Assembly (NCBI GenBank): GCA_900316075.1
Contig: ONBT01000002.1
Location: forward strand, 1 to 64,000
Direction of reading: 5' to 3'
Origin: an uncultured Lachnospiraceae bacterium
GTDB lineage: Bacteria > Bacillota > Clostridia > Lachnospirales > Lachnospiraceae
Length of the DNA: 64,000 nt
The stretch's first letter is position 1, and each line of letters starts with the position of its first letter. The translations under genes were made by a program, and so were the position numbers. The notes beneath the pieces are model-generated. The model was not told the origin of the DNA, searched no databases, and worked only from the letters and a program-made list of their open reading frames with translations. Positions 43,743 through 53,007 of the stretch are shown one piece after another.

Positions 43743-45551
43743 TTAATTCCCGCCTGCTCCCGTTGTATCCGCTGCCGGCGTCGTCGACTCGGCAGGGGTT
43801 GTATTCGTATTTTCCGTGGGAGTCGTTGGCTGGGCCGGCGTCGTGTTCTCTGCGGGGGCTGTCGGGGTGGTGTTCTCAGCCGGGGTCGTATTGGCCCCGG
43901 GAGTAGTCTCCGCCCCTGCTGCCGGTGTCTGGCCGGCCGCATTCGGATCCGCCGCAGGGGTTCTCCCGGCTGCTGCGGCAGCAGCTGACGTTGCCGCTGC
44001 TTTCACAGCCTCGACGTCTCCGGTGGCAACGGCAGCATTGATGGCGGCCAGACCCTCGGGCGTCGCTCCGGCCGTCCCGACGGAGTAGATATTGTTCGTC
44101 ATCCGATAGGTCGACTTGTTGAAAACGTCCCGGCTCTGCTCCTGCCCGTCGACGGTCACGATCTTTAGGAGCTGCGCCTTGATGCCCTGGTGGGCCGCAG
44201 AGGTCCGGGTCACGGTACCTACTGCCAGTGTCCCGTCGAGATGGAACTCATTGCCCGGGTCCGTGGTCTCGAGAATCTCGCTCTCAAAGGAAACCTTCCG
44301 GTTGGCGGGTCTGGTCTCCTTGCCATAGATGGTGAAGGAAACGACCGTGCCGGTCGTAATGCCCTCAATGTAGATGGGGTAGTCCTGATTATTCTTGAAT
44401 ACGAAGTCCTTGATGCCGTCAGCGATGGCCGCGTCGTCGGAAGGCTTGACGTAGGCTACCTTCATGGAATGGGGCGACCGCTCGACGATTTCGAGCTCGG
44501 CCCGGATGACCGCATTATATAAGGTCGAGGACACCTGGCAGACCCCGCCTCCGACCGAGTCGACCGTGGTGCCGTTCTCATAAGCGGCCGCAATGGCGTA
44601 GCCGTTCTCCAGGGTCCTGGACTTCATGGTCGTCGAGGTCGAGAAGGTCTCCCCGGGATAGACGACGGAACCATTGATATTGGCCGTGGCCACCTTGATA
44701 TTCTGCTTGCGGCTGGCCCCCGATGTGGAATAATTCGTTGAGAAGGTCCCGAGATTGTCCTGAATGGCCCTGAGCTGCTCCTCGCTGCCCTCCGGCTCCA
44801 CGGTCGTCGTATCAAGTTCAATCGTGCTGTCGCTGCCGTCCCACTCGCTGTCCACGAAGTTCGTAATCTTCGCGGCGCTTGAAGCCACGTCGATGCTGAC
44901 CCCGTCGTTTCCGGCGATGAAGACAAACTGGCCGTTCTCGCGCTTCAAGCCGTTGTTCACGACCGGGACGGAAAGGGCGGACTGATTGTTCGTAAGGAAG
45001 GTGGAAACCGCTTCTGAATCTGCGACAAGGGGGATAGAGAAGTCGACCGCCTGTCCGGCGTCGCACTTCTTGCCCGCGATATAGCGTTCGAGGGGATTTC
45101 CCGTTTTTCCATAAAGGACGGCCAGGCGGCAGACCTCATCAGCCCTGGCCCCGATGCCGAAATCCGCCCCCGTCGCGTTGACGGAGAGGTCTCCGGCTTT
45201 CACTGTGAAATTCACACTGGCAAACTGGGAGGCATACTGCTCGGCAGCCGCCTTCGCCTCATCGAAATTCATCCCGGACACATCGGTCCCGGCAATCGTG
45301 ACTCCGTTTGCGATGGTGCCGGGCACTTCGGCAGAGGTCAGGGGGGCCGGGGTCTCGTCAGCTGCTACTGCCCCGTCGGTTTCCGCAGAAGCATTCTCTT
45401 CCGTGGAAATAGCCTCTTCCTCGCTGTTTCCGGTCTGTCCGCCTTCGGTCACGCCCTGGGTGGCATCTCCGGCAAAGACATAGCAGGGAAGCCCCGCAAT
45501 GAGCAGGACAGTGGAAAATAATGTCAAAGTAAGTTTTTTAATATTCGTCAT
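43743..45551 (-). CDS. VanW-family cell-wall protein
   Basis: 602 residues. Signal peptide (residues 1-26, ...LPCYVFAGD). Domains: linker, peptidoglycan-binding-like region (~95-310), VanW domain (~325-465) with YPGETFS and GGGVCQVSSTLYNAV, and a Thr/Pro/Ala-rich tail (~535-602). VanW is widespread in Firmicutes envelopes; biochemical function unknown. It precedes the HypE-like gene. Start: 45551 gives the signal peptide; the ribosome binding site is weak. Confidence 0.93.
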   Translation of the reverse strand: MTNIKKLTLTLFSTVLLIAGLPCYVFAGDATQGVTEGGQTGNSEEEAISTEENASAETDGAVAADETPAPLTSAEVPGTIANGVTIAGTDVSGMNFDEAKAAAEQYASQFASVNFTVKAGDLSVNATGADFGIGARADEVCRLAVLYGKTGNPLERYIAGKKCDAGQAVDFSIPLVADSEAVSTFLTNNQSALSVPVVNNGLKRENGQFVFIAGNDGVSIDVASSAAKITNFVDSEWDGSDSTIELDTTTVEPEGSEEQLRAIQDNLGTFSTNYSTSGASRKQNIKVATANINGSVVYPGETFSTSTTMKSRTLENGYAIAAAYENGTTVDSVGGGVCQVSSTLYNAVIRAELEIVERSPHSMKVAYVKPSDDAAIADGIKDFVFKNNQDYPIYIEGITTGTVVSFTIYGKETRPANRKVSFESEILETTDPGNEFHLDGTLAVGTVTRTSAAHQGIKAQLLKIVTVDGQEQSRDVFNKSTYRMTNNIYSVGTAGATPEGLAAINAAVATGDVEAVKAAATSAAAAAAGRTPAADPNAAGQTPAAGAETTPGANTTPAENTTPTAPAENTTPAQPTTPTENTNTTPAESTTPAADTTGAGGN

Positions 45552-45611
45552 AAATCCAATACCGAAACATCCGGCGAAGCTTCCGCCGGGCACTTTTTAA
45601 AAGCCGTAGCC

Positions 45612-45640
45612 ATTCTACCACAGGCCGGGCTTATGCCGAA
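45612..45640 (-). promoter_or_regulatory. Probable promoter of the VanW operon
   Basis: Minus strand -35 TTCGGC, 17-base spacer, extended -10 TGGTAGAAT, about 60 bases ahead of the start. Confidence 0.5.
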
Positions 45641-45725
45641 ATATCACTATCCCACGAAATAAAGTACCATTTCCCGACCGCTTTTGGTTATAATAAGCGC
45701 AGGCGCTTAACCGCATGTTCCCGGC

Positions 45726-45827
45726 CTAGAGAACCATGGGAAGAATCAGAGTCACGACCATGGCCACAGCCAGAACAATGACGATGACGCCCGCGATAAT
45801 CCGTGTCTTTTTGGAACGCTTATACAT
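45726..45827 (-). CDS. Small single-pass membrane protein (33 aa)
   Basis: 33 residues: a basic start MYKRSKKTRIIAG then one TM helix (VIVIVLAVAMVVTLILPMV). GAGGAG is 6 bases ahead of the ATG. Too short for usual gene calling, but site, charge pattern and TM helix make it credible. Divergent from the 216-residue gene. Confidence 0.75.
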   Translation of the reverse strand: MYKRSKKTRIIAGVIVIVLAVAMVVTLILPMVL

Positions 45828-45853
45828 AGAATCTCCTCTGAAAGGCTTTTGTT

Positions 45854-46504
45854 TTGTACGCTGCTTTCATCATACCCTATCCGACGGTCATCGTCGCGCT
45901 GATCTTCGCCGTCGTCCTTGTCGTCCGTCTCAAGTCCCTTTCCAGAAAACAGAAGGGGGACATGCAGTCCTTCTGGGACCGGGAAAGGGAGGCCGCTGTG
46001 GCCCCGTCCGCGGATTTAAGCAATCTGCCCTATATTACCATTCCCCTCGACAAATTTCCACTTGGCATTTGTGAAAGCGACGAAGCGGCCATGATTGAGG
46101 ACGAGCTTCGGGCCCTGGCCACCCATCGCCTGTTGAACCTGACCGGGAAGACCAATACCGACCTGCGCCTGGCCTACGGGGCCGCCAATATCAAGACCAT
46201 GCAGCAGATTTCCGACGACTTCGACCGGGTGACGGTCCTCCTCGTCGACTACGCGAAAGCCCTCCTCGAAGAAGGCCACACGGACGGGGCGGCGACAGTG
46301 CTCGAATTCGGGGCCCGGGAAAAAACGGATATGCGGTCGAACTACACCCTCCTCGCAGACATCTACGAAAGCCAGGGGCAGGCGGGAAAGCTCCTCTCCC
46401 TGGCGGATTCCGTCGAGGCCCTCGACTACCCCTGGGCACTGAAAACCGCGGCCGATTTCCGCGCACACGCCGAAGCACTGAAGAATGAAAATTTCAGTGA
46501 GTAA
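45854..46504 (+). CDS. Membrane-anchored hypothetical protein (216 aa)
   Basis: TTG start with AAAGG 8 bases ahead; one N-terminal TM helix (VIVALIFAVVLVVRL), then a soluble helical domain (~60-210) with SNYTLLADIYESQGQAGKLLSLAD recalling TPR repeats. Function unknown; such proteins recur in Lachnospiraceae. Ends in a clear terminator. Confidence 0.78.
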   Translation: MYAAFIIPYPTVIVALIFAVVLVVRLKSLSRKQKGDMQSFWDREREAAVAPSADLSNLPYITIPLDKFPLGICESDEAAMIEDELRALATHRLLNLTGKTNTDLRLAYGAANIKTMQQISDDFDRVTVLLVDYAKALLEEGHTDGAATVLEFGAREKTDMRSNYTLLADIYESQGQAGKLLSLADSVEALDYPWALKTAADFRAHAEALKNENFSE

Positions 46505-46520
46505 AAATAGTTCACCTGTT

Positions 46521-46557
46521 AAAGCCTGTTTTTCAGTTTCCTGAGGCAGGCTTTTTC
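46521..46557 (+). terminator. Intrinsic terminator
   Basis: AAAGCCTG ... CAGGCTTTTTC just after the stop of the 216-residue gene. Outside it lies an inverted pair TTCACCTGTTAA (46511) and TTAACAGGTGAA (46599). Confidence 0.85.
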
Positions 46558-46589
46558 TGCGCCTTTCAGCTCACGAAATTGTATTTGAT

Positions 46590-46813
46590 TGTATTGATTT
46601 AACAGGTGAACTTTGAAGAAATGGAGGTAAACTTTTCGCCGGGGAGCGTCGATACATACTGTGAACAGGTCAGACCTGAAAATCAGACTTCACCACGGAC
46701 GGGTGCCGGAAAGGAGATGGAACTCTTCTTCGGACCCGTCCGTTTTTACGTATATTGGAATGGAAGCCGCATACGTAAGTCCCGGTGCATCACTACCTAT
46801 GGGAGGAATGTGT
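46590..46813 (+). promoter_or_regulatory. Leader with terminator ahead of the EF-hand gene
   Basis: Contains CAGGTCAGACCTG hairpin, then ACGGACGGGT ... ACCCGTCCGTTTTT, an intrinsic terminator ending near 46747, 67 bases before the start codon. The layout resembles an attenuator or riboswitch, but I recognise no aptamer class. Confidence 0.5.
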
Positions 46814-48109
46814 ATGATCATTTCAAACGCTGCGGTGGACATGAGTTCGCAGCATACCTACTCACAGCACACAGGATTTTCCTATTCCAAAATCCGGGTC
46901 GGGGCCTTCGACGAGAATATGGCCTGCGCCAGGGCAAAGGCCGGGCAGGGCGAATACCTGGGCGGAACGATTGTCGGCGCCCAGGCTGACTGCGTCGCCG
47001 TCGCCCCCCTGGTATCCGGAAACTATACAAAGTTCGCCCAGCTTCTGTACGACGCCACCGGACTCACAGGCAGTCCGACGTCCGCTGACGCAAAAACTGC
47101 CGAGGATGCGGCAGACAAGGTGGACGCGGACGGCTCAGGAAAGACCGGCACCGATACGGCGGCCTCTTCCGTCGATAGTGCAAAGCAGGCGGACAGTACC
47201 ATGAGTCTTTCCGACTTTTCCACTCGGATGCAGTTTTCGATTCTCCGCTATATCCTGCAGCTTCTGTATGGAAAAGTCTATGACCCGGAAACAGAAGACG
47301 GACTCTCCGGAGAAACTCTCGGGGACAAGGCCGACAGCTTCCTGCAAACCTGTGTCTATGACGTCACTGCGGCCTCCTTTACCTACTCGGAAGAAGAGGC
47401 CACGTCCTTTTCGACGACCGGCACGGTTCAGACTGCAGACGGGCGGAACCTGTCCTTCAACCTGAACATCTCCATGACCCGCTCCTTCTCCGCCTCCTAT
47501 GACGCCATGAGCGCCCGCCAGGCCATCCTGCAGGACCCCCTCATCATCCGGACGGACGAGGACGTGCCGGCCGACGCCTCCATCTCCGACCAGACCTTCA
47601 TCTTCGACATCGACGGCGACGGGAAGGAGGAAGAGGTGCAGAACCTCGCCGCCGGCTGCGGATTTCTGGCCATCGATCAGAATAATAATGGAAGAATCGA
47701 CAACGGTACGGAGCTCTTCGGTGCCCGCTCAGGCAACGGTTTTGCGGACCTCGCGGAATATGATTCCGACGGCAACGGGTGGATTGATGAAGCAGACGAC
47801 GTCTGGAGTAAGCTTTGCATCTACACCGTCGACTCGGACGGGGCGGAACATATGCAGTCCCTGAAGGACGCCGATGTCGGCGCCATCTATCTCGGATCTG
47901 CCCCGACGGAATTTACAAAGACAGGCGATGACGGAATCAGTGTCTATGGGAAAATGCGCCGCAGCGGCTTCTTCCTGCACGAAAGTACAGGGTCGGCAGG
48001 GGCCATGCAGCAGGTGGACCTGGGCGTCCGGAATCCGAAATTCAAGGACTATAACTCAATTCCCACGACAATCGAAGAAAGCCTCGACATGGAAGCCGAG
48101 GCGGTTTGA
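46814..48109 (+). CDS. EF-hand-like calcium-binding hypothetical protein
   Basis: 431 residues. Three calcium-loop-like segments in ~270-340: FDIDGDGKEEE, DQNNNGRIDNGTE and YDSDGNGWIDEADD, close to EF-hand/dockerin loops. N-terminal ~260 residues are unrecognised (ISNAAVDMSSQHTYSQ start, SLSDFSTRMQFSILRYIL helix). No signal peptide or TM segment. The start at 46814 has GGAGG 8 bases ahead; ATG 46808 is closer. Preceded by a leader with a terminator; followed by a strong terminator. Confidence 0.75.
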   Translation: MIISNAAVDMSSQHTYSQHTGFSYSKIRVGAFDENMACARAKAGQGEYLGGTIVGAQADCVAVAPLVSGNYTKFAQLLYDATGLTGSPTSADAKTAEDAADKVDADGSGKTGTDTAASSVDSAKQADSTMSLSDFSTRMQFSILRYILQLLYGKVYDPETEDGLSGETLGDKADSFLQTCVYDVTAASFTYSEEEATSFSTTGTVQTADGRNLSFNLNISMTRSFSASYDAMSARQAILQDPLIIRTDEDVPADASISDQTFIFDIDGDGKEEEVQNLAAGCGFLAIDQNNNGRIDNGTELFGARSGNGFADLAEYDSDGNGWIDEADDVWSKLCIYTVDSDGAEHMQSLKDADVGAIYLGSAPTEFTKTGDDGISVYGKMRRSGFFLHESTGSAGAMQQVDLGVRNPKFKDYNSIPTTIEESLDMEAEAV

Positions 48110-48126
48110 AAACCTTTTTGTTTACA

Positions 48127-48160
48127 GGGGCGGTGCCGATTTGGCGCCGCCCCGTTTTTT
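48127..48160 (+). terminator. Intrinsic terminator of the EF-hand gene
   Basis: GGGGCGGTGCC, GATTT, GGCGCCGCCCC then GTTTTTT. Confidence 0.93.
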
Positions 48161-48200
48161 CTCGATATTAATTTCGTGTAACACGCATTGCGTGTATTCA

Positions 48201-49895
48201 TTATCCGGCCAGAATCATACCGTCAAAGATTTCACTGGCATCTTTCCCGTCTATGAATTGGCAGCCTCCGACCATATCCCCGTCTTCGCCGGCCAGGGTC
48301 ACCCGCAGATAGCTCCCGTCCTCCGTCTCGAGGATGGCTGTGTTCGAATTGTCCGTAGTGCGCAGGGTCAGTTTGTCGTCCGGCTCCAGAGTGACCGTAT
48401 CCCTCTTCTTCGTAAAATCATAGTCCTCTGCGTCCTTGACCGCTTCCATCGTCACTTCCTGCCTGACCGTCAGGGTCCGGTTAGACAGTTCCCCGTTGTC
48501 ATCGAAAATAATATAGGTCCAGGGGGCATCCTCTGCCACCGGCAGACCGTCAGAACCCACGCTGTAATAGCGACCCACCTGCTCCGTTCCCATCACATGG
48601 GACCTTCCCTGCAAAATGAAGTGGTTCGGATCTACAGGGATATAGTCATAGAAACCCAGGGAAAGCGGGATATCCCCGGACAGGCAGGCCGCCCCGCTCC
48701 CGCTGATCTCATAGATCAAAAGGCTGTGATAGCCATCGTCCCCGGTCCCGTCGCAGTAGAGATAGTATTTATTATTCCTGAAAAGGCCGTAGGTCTTCAC
48801 GGAATAGGATAGTTCCGCCGGAAAAGCCGTGTCATAGCCGTCCACTGTAATGTGAAGCTTGTAGTTTGAAGGATCGTCAATTCCTTCCTCTGTCACCGCG
48901 GTCTCTAAGTACCAGGAAATCCGCTGGCCGAGAGGATTTGTAATGGTCGTCCCCTCTTCCACCGGCGTGAAGAATTCCGACTCACCCACCGCATATTTTT
49001 CGTAAAAGAGATCCGGATAGTCTGCAAAAGGCAGGGTCACAAAGACCGGTCCGTAAGCATGGGGCGTAAGAAAATCGGCAGAGAAGGCAATATCCATTCC
49101 CTCTGAGCTTAAGGAAAAGCATTCCCCCTCCCCGGTGCCATCACTAAGGAACCGTTTCACGCCGGATGTCAGAGCTTCTTCAGACAGTCCGTCATTGATA
49201 TCCGGATATTCCTTGTGAATCCTGCTGATTGTCTCTTCTGCCAGCTTGTCCGTATCGGTCACAAGATCGGAAACTTTCAGGATGGTCCCGGTCTGACTGT
49301 CAAACGTGACTCCGGAATACATCGTCGAAGGATGTGCGCCTCCCTCGTCCCCATACGTCTTGAGGCTTACGGAAAGGACCGTGGAATCCGCCCGCTTCAC
49401 CGTCGCACTGGTTTCATCTGCAAATACCTGCCCGTCGTACCAGGCGCCGTTTTCCATGGCAGCCTTGGCAAATTCCTCATTGGCATCCAGGGAATCATTG
49501 TTGACAGTCTCTGTCTCCTTGTCCCACTTCTCTATGGCAGCATTCAGGGCATCATAGCCATCTGCCAGCCGCCAGCCTGTGGTCCCGTCATCCCTGATGG
49601 CAAGTTCCTTCAATTCAATCTTCGGACACTTGCTGCTGGCAATCGTCGTCCCGTCGTCGGCGGTCCGGTAGCCGTAGATGTAGGAAACCGTCACCGGCAG
49701 GTAGGAATCTTCTGCGGCAGGTGTATCAATCGTATGCTCCGCCGCCGGCTCTTCAGAAGTCTGCGCTGGCTCCTGGGCTGTCTGCGTCGACTCCTCTGCA
49801 GGCGTCTCCGTGGCCTGTTTTCCGCAGGAAACCAGGGCAAGAACCATTGCGCTTGCCAGCAGCAGTGAAAATATTTTTTTCATTCGTCTTTGCAT
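48201..49895 (-). CDS. Lipoprotein with RsiV/PdaC-like domain
   Basis: 564 residues. Lipobox ALVSC near residue 24, Thr/Glu/Ala linker (~26-60), then a DUF4163/PdaC-type followed by DUF3298/RsiV-type pair (~65-300) with SVSLKTYGDEGGAHPSTMY, and a second beta-rich half (300-564) I cannot name. Such pairs occur in extracytoplasmic lysozyme-sensing or deacetylase proteins; no deacetylase motif here. AGGAG is 7 bases ahead of the start. Confidence 0.85.
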   Translation of the reverse strand: MQRRMKKIFSLLLASAMVLALVSCGKQATETPAEESTQTAQEPAQTSEEPAAEHTIDTPAAEDSYLPVTVSYIYGYRTADDGTTIASSKCPKIELKELAIRDDGTTGWRLADGYDALNAAIEKWDKETETVNNDSLDANEEFAKAAMENGAWYDGQVFADETSATVKRADSTVLSVSLKTYGDEGGAHPSTMYSGVTFDSQTGTILKVSDLVTDTDKLAEETISRIHKEYPDINDGLSEEALTSGVKRFLSDGTGEGECFSLSSEGMDIAFSADFLTPHAYGPVFVTLPFADYPDLFYEKYAVGESEFFTPVEEGTTITNPLGQRISWYLETAVTEEGIDDPSNYKLHITVDGYDTAFPAELSYSVKTYGLFRNNKYYLYCDGTGDDGYHSLLIYEISGSGAACLSGDIPLSLGFYDYIPVDPNHFILQGRSHVMGTEQVGRYYSVGSDGLPVAEDAPWTYIIFDDNGELSNRTLTVRQEVTMEAVKDAEDYDFTKKRDTVTLEPDDKLTLRTTDNSNTAILETEDGSYLRVTLAGEDGDMVGGCQFIDGKDASEIFDGMILAG

Positions 49896-49964
49896 GGAAA
49901 ATCTCCTTTTTCGATCAGACGGAGGAGCCAGTCAAATAGTTTCGTTTTGTCCGGAAACCCAAGC

Positions 49965-49993
49965 GGCCGGAGTACGCAATGCGTGCTCCGGCC
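49965..49993 (-). terminator. Hairpin between serS and the lipoprotein
   Basis: GGCCGGAG-TACGCA paired with TGCGTGCTCCGGCC. Perfect except one wobble; no T-tract, so a terminator role for serS is moderately supported. Confidence 0.5.
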
Positions 49994-50018
49994 GGAACTA
50001 TTCTTTTAAAATCAAGTT

Positions 50019-51308
50019 TTATTTGTTGGGAATCAGGACTTCCTTGCCGCCCATGTACGGCTGCAGGACCTTGGGGATGGTGACGCTTCCGTCGGCCTGC
50101 AGATGGTTTTCCAGGAAGGCAATCAGCATCCGGGGAGGGGCCACGCAGGTATTGTTCAGGGTATTGGCCAGATACTTCTGGCCATCCTTGCCCTTGACCC
50201 GGATGTTGAGGCGGCGGGCCTGGGCATCGCCGAGATTCGAGCAGGAGCCGACTTCGAAGTACTTCTTCTGCCGGGGCGACCAGGCCTCGACATCGCAGGA
50301 CTTCACTTTCAGGTCCGCCAGGTCTCCGGAGCAGCACTCGAGAGTGCGGACCGGAATCTCCAGGGAGCGGAAGTAGTCGACCGTGTTCTGCCAGAGCTTA
50401 TTGTACCAGTCAAAAGCGTCCTCGGGCTTGCAGACGACAATCATCTCCTGCTTCTCGAACTGGTGGATGCGGTAGACGCCGCGCTCTTCAATGCCGTGGG
50501 CCCCCTTCTCCTTGCGGAAGCAGGGAGAGTAAGAAGTGAGGGTGATGGGAAGCTTCTCTTCATCCGTCATGGAGTCAATAAAGCGGCCGATCATAGAGTG
50601 CTCGCTCGTTCCGATGAGGTAGAGGTCCTCCCCCTCGATTTTGTACATCATGGCGTCCATCTCGTCGAAGGACATGACGCCGTCGACGACCTTGGACCGG
50701 ATCATGTAGGGAGGAATGACGTAGGTAAAGCCTCGGTCAATCATGAAATCCCGACCGTAGGCAAGGCAGGCGGAATGAAGGCGCGCAATATCACCAAGGA
50801 GGTAATAGAACCCATTTCCAGCGACTTCTCCGGCAGCGTCTAAGTCAATGCCCCCGAAGGACTCCATGATTTCCGTATGATAGGGAATCGGGTAGTCGGG
50901 AACGACAGGCTCGCCGAAGCGCTCGATTTCCACATTGTGGGTGTCGTCCGGTCCAATGGGAACGCTGGGATCAATGATATTCGGGATGACCAGCATGTCC
51001 TTCCTCAGCTTCTCCCGGAGGGTCTTCTCGTCTTCCTCAAGGGCAGCCAGGCGTTCGGCGTTGGCCTGAACCTGGGCCTTGACCTTCTCGGCTTCTTCCT
51101 GCTTGCCCTCTTTCATGAGCTGGCCGATCTGCTTCGAAAGCGTATTGCGGTCAGCGCGGAGACCGTCGGCCTCCTGCTGGGCCGCCCGTACCTTGGCATC
51201 GAGGTCGATGACCTCATCCACCAGGGGAAGCTTCTTGTCCTGGAACTTCTTCTTTATATTTTCTTTGACGACGTCCGGATGCTCCCGGACGAACTTGATG
51301 TCAAGCAT
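50019..51308 (-). CDS. serS: Seryl-tRNA synthetase
   Basis: 429 residues. N-terminal coiled-coil arm (~30-105), class II motifs: YVIPPYMIRS region, motif 2 CFRKEKGAHGIEERGVYRIH and motif 3 NNTCVAPPRMLIAFLENH. Charges serine to tRNA-Ser. No T-box is seen upstream. Separated from glyA by the 52-bp repeat array. Confidence 0.99.
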   Translation of the reverse strand: MLDIKFVREHPDVVKENIKKKFQDKKLPLVDEVIDLDAKVRAAQQEADGLRADRNTLSKQIGQLMKEGKQEEAEKVKAQVQANAERLAALEEDEKTLREKLRKDMLVIPNIIDPSVPIGPDDTHNVEIERFGEPVVPDYPIPYHTEIMESFGGIDLDAAGEVAGNGFYYLLGDIARLHSACLAYGRDFMIDRGFTYVIPPYMIRSKVVDGVMSFDEMDAMMYKIEGEDLYLIGTSEHSMIGRFIDSMTDEEKLPITLTSYSPCFRKEKGAHGIEERGVYRIHQFEKQEMIVVCKPEDAFDWYNKLWQNTVDYFRSLEIPVRTLECCSGDLADLKVKSCDVEAWSPRQKKYFEVGSCSNLGDAQARRLNIRVKGKDGQKYLANTLNNTCVAPPRMLIAFLENHLQADGSVTIPKVLQPYMGGKEVLIPNK

Positions 51309-51423
51309 CTCTTCTACTCCCTGTTCTTCTTACAAAATAAACCAATGCGGATCATCAACTGCGAATTCGCATACTTTTAAACAACAGAACTTATCTTACC
51401 ATTTCTCCCCGTCTAATTAAAGC

Positions 51424-51648
51424 AGGGATGTCATTTGTTCCAAAACGCCTCTCCCGTTCCCCGCGGTGTATTAAAAGGGATGCCGTTTGCAAAAAAGCCC
51501 CCGCACTGACACCTCAGCCGGTTCAAAAGGGATGTCGTTTGCAGTAAAAGCCCCTTCCCGTGACCCAGGCTGCCTGAAAAGAGATGTCATTTGCAGTAAA
51601 AGCCCCTTCCCATGACCCAGGCTGCCTGAAAAGGGATGTCATTTGCAC
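51424..51648. repeat. Repeat family B: five units with exact 52-bp period
   Basis: GGGATGYCRTTTG begins at 51425, 51477, 51529, 51581 and 51633, exactly 52 bp apart. Units 3 and 4 share AGTAAAAGCCCCTTCCC and GACCCAGGCTGCCTGAAAA almost fully; unit 1 and 2 are more degenerate. Lies in the gap between glyA and serS; no gene is seen there. The ATTTGC end recalls the family A core. Confidence 0.88.
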
Positions 51649-51681
51649 AAAAAGCTGCGTTTGCCCTCTGCGACCGGGTAA

Positions 51682-52929
51682 TCAGAACTCCGCCGACAGG
51701 GGATACTTGGCCGTCAGATCGGAAACGATGGAGCGGGCCTTCTCGATGCCGGCCTCATGCTCTTTCACAATGGCGGCGATGGCTTCGGCTACCTGGTCGA
51801 AGTCCTCTTCCTTCAGGCCTCTTGTCGTAGCGGCCGGCGTACCGAGACGGATGCCGCTTGTGACGAAAGGCTTCTGGGGGTCGTTCGGGACAGTGTTCTT
51901 ATTTGCCGTGATGTGGGCCTCATCGAGCCAGGCTTCGACTTCCTTGCCCGTGAGATTGTCCGGGACAAGGTTTACCAGCATGAGATGATTGTCCGTGCCG
52001 CCGGAAACCAGGGAAACCCCGCGGAGTGTCAGGCCTTTGGCCAGGGCCTGGGCGTTGTCCACAATCTGCTTGGCATAGGTCTTGAACTCAGGCTGCAGGG
52101 CTTCTTTGAAGCAGACCGCCTTGGCTGCAATCACATGCATGAGGGGACCGCCCTGGATGCCGGGGAAGACGGCCTTGTTGAAGTTGTACTTCTTATTGGC
52201 TTCCTCGGTGGCCATAATCATGCCGCCCCGAGGACCGCGCAGAGTCTTATGCGTCGTGGTCGTCACAATATCCGCATAGGGAACCGGCGACTGGTGCAGG
52301 CCGGCAGCGACCAGACCGGCGATGTGGGCCATATCCACCATGAGGACTGCCCCGCACTTGTCCGCGATTTCCCGGAACTTCTTGAAGTCGATGGACCTAG
52401 CGTACGCGCTCGCGCCGGCAATGATCATCGCGGGCTTACACTCCATGGCGATTTTCTCGACCTCATCGTAGTCGATGAAGCCGTCCGCATTGACCCCATA
52501 GGGCACGATATTGAAGTAGGTCCCGGAGAAGTTCACGGGGCTTCCGTGGGTGAGATGTCCGCCCTGGTCCAGAGCCATGCCCATGATGGTGTCGCCGGGC
52601 TTGCATACTGCAAACTCGACAGCCATATTGGCCTGGGCGCCGGAATGGGGCTGGACGTTTACATACTCGCAGCCGAAGAGCTCCTTCGCCCGGTTTCTTG
52701 CCAGTTCCTCGACGACATCTACACACTCGCAGCCGCCGTAGTAGCGGTGGGCAGGATAACCTTCCGCGTACTTGTTTGTAAGGACACTGCCCATGGCGGA
52801 CATGACTGCCGGAGAAACCCAGTTCTCCGAGGCGATGAGCTCGATGTGGTCAGACTGGCGCTTGTACTCTGCACTTATTGCGTCAGCAATTTCGGGGTCT
52901 TCCCTGTGGATGTCGTCGATCGTGTACAT
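51682..52929 (-). CDS. glyA: Serine hydroxymethyltransferase
   Basis: 415 residues. [46 protein letters not shown] and the PLP Lys in [14 protein letters not shown] near residue 228. Converts serine and tetrahydrofolate to glycine and methylene-THF. Start at 52929 with AAAGGAA ahead. Between the secDF hairpin and the 52-bp array. Confidence 0.99.
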   Translation of the reverse strand: MYTIDDIHREDPEIADAISAEYKRQSDHIELIASENWVSPAVMSAMGSVLTNKYAEGYPAHRYYGGCECVDVVEELARNRAKELFGCEYVNVQPHSGAQANMAVEFAVCKPGDTIMGMALDQGGHLTHGSPVNFSGTYFNIVPYGVNADGFIDYDEVEKIAMECKPAMIIAGASAYARSIDFKKFREIADKCGAVLMVDMAHIAGLVAAGLHQSPVPYADIVTTTTHKTLRGPRGGMIMATEEANKKYNFNKAVFPGIQGGPLMHVIAAKAVCFKEALQPEFKTYAKQIVDNAQALAKGLTLRGVSLVSGGTDNHLMLVNLVPDNLTGKEVEAWLDEAHITANKNTVPNDPQKPFVTSGIRLGTPAATTRGLKEEDFDQVAEAIAAIVKEHEAGIEKARSIVSDLTAKYPLSAEF

Positions 52930-52951
52930 GGCAATTCCTTTCTTTTTTAGC

Positions 52952-52984
52952 GAAGCCGGCTCGACCTTCGGTCGAGCCGGCTTC
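52952..52984. terminator. GC-rich hairpin between secDF and glyA
   Basis: GAAGCCGGCTCGAC, CTTCG, GTCGAGCCGGCTTC: perfect 14-bp stem. No T-tract in the minus direction, so it may be an RNA stability or partial terminator element. Confidence 0.55.
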
Positions 52985-53007
52985 TTATTCACGTGCAAAA
53001 ATTATTT

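Noticed and set aside
46606-46989. 127-codon plus-strand ORF as a separate gene
   Set aside because: It spans a terminator and overlaps the better-supported EF-hand gene in another frame.
28260-49993. ACGC-AWH-GCGT palindromes at about 28262, 30210, 48182 and 49974 as a regulatory family
   Set aside because: Only four copies, about what chance allows for an 8-base palindrome in 64 kb, and one is inside a gene.
51309-51423. T-box leader for serS
   Set aside because: No GGTGG antiterminator box or terminator pair is visible in this short AT-rich stretch.
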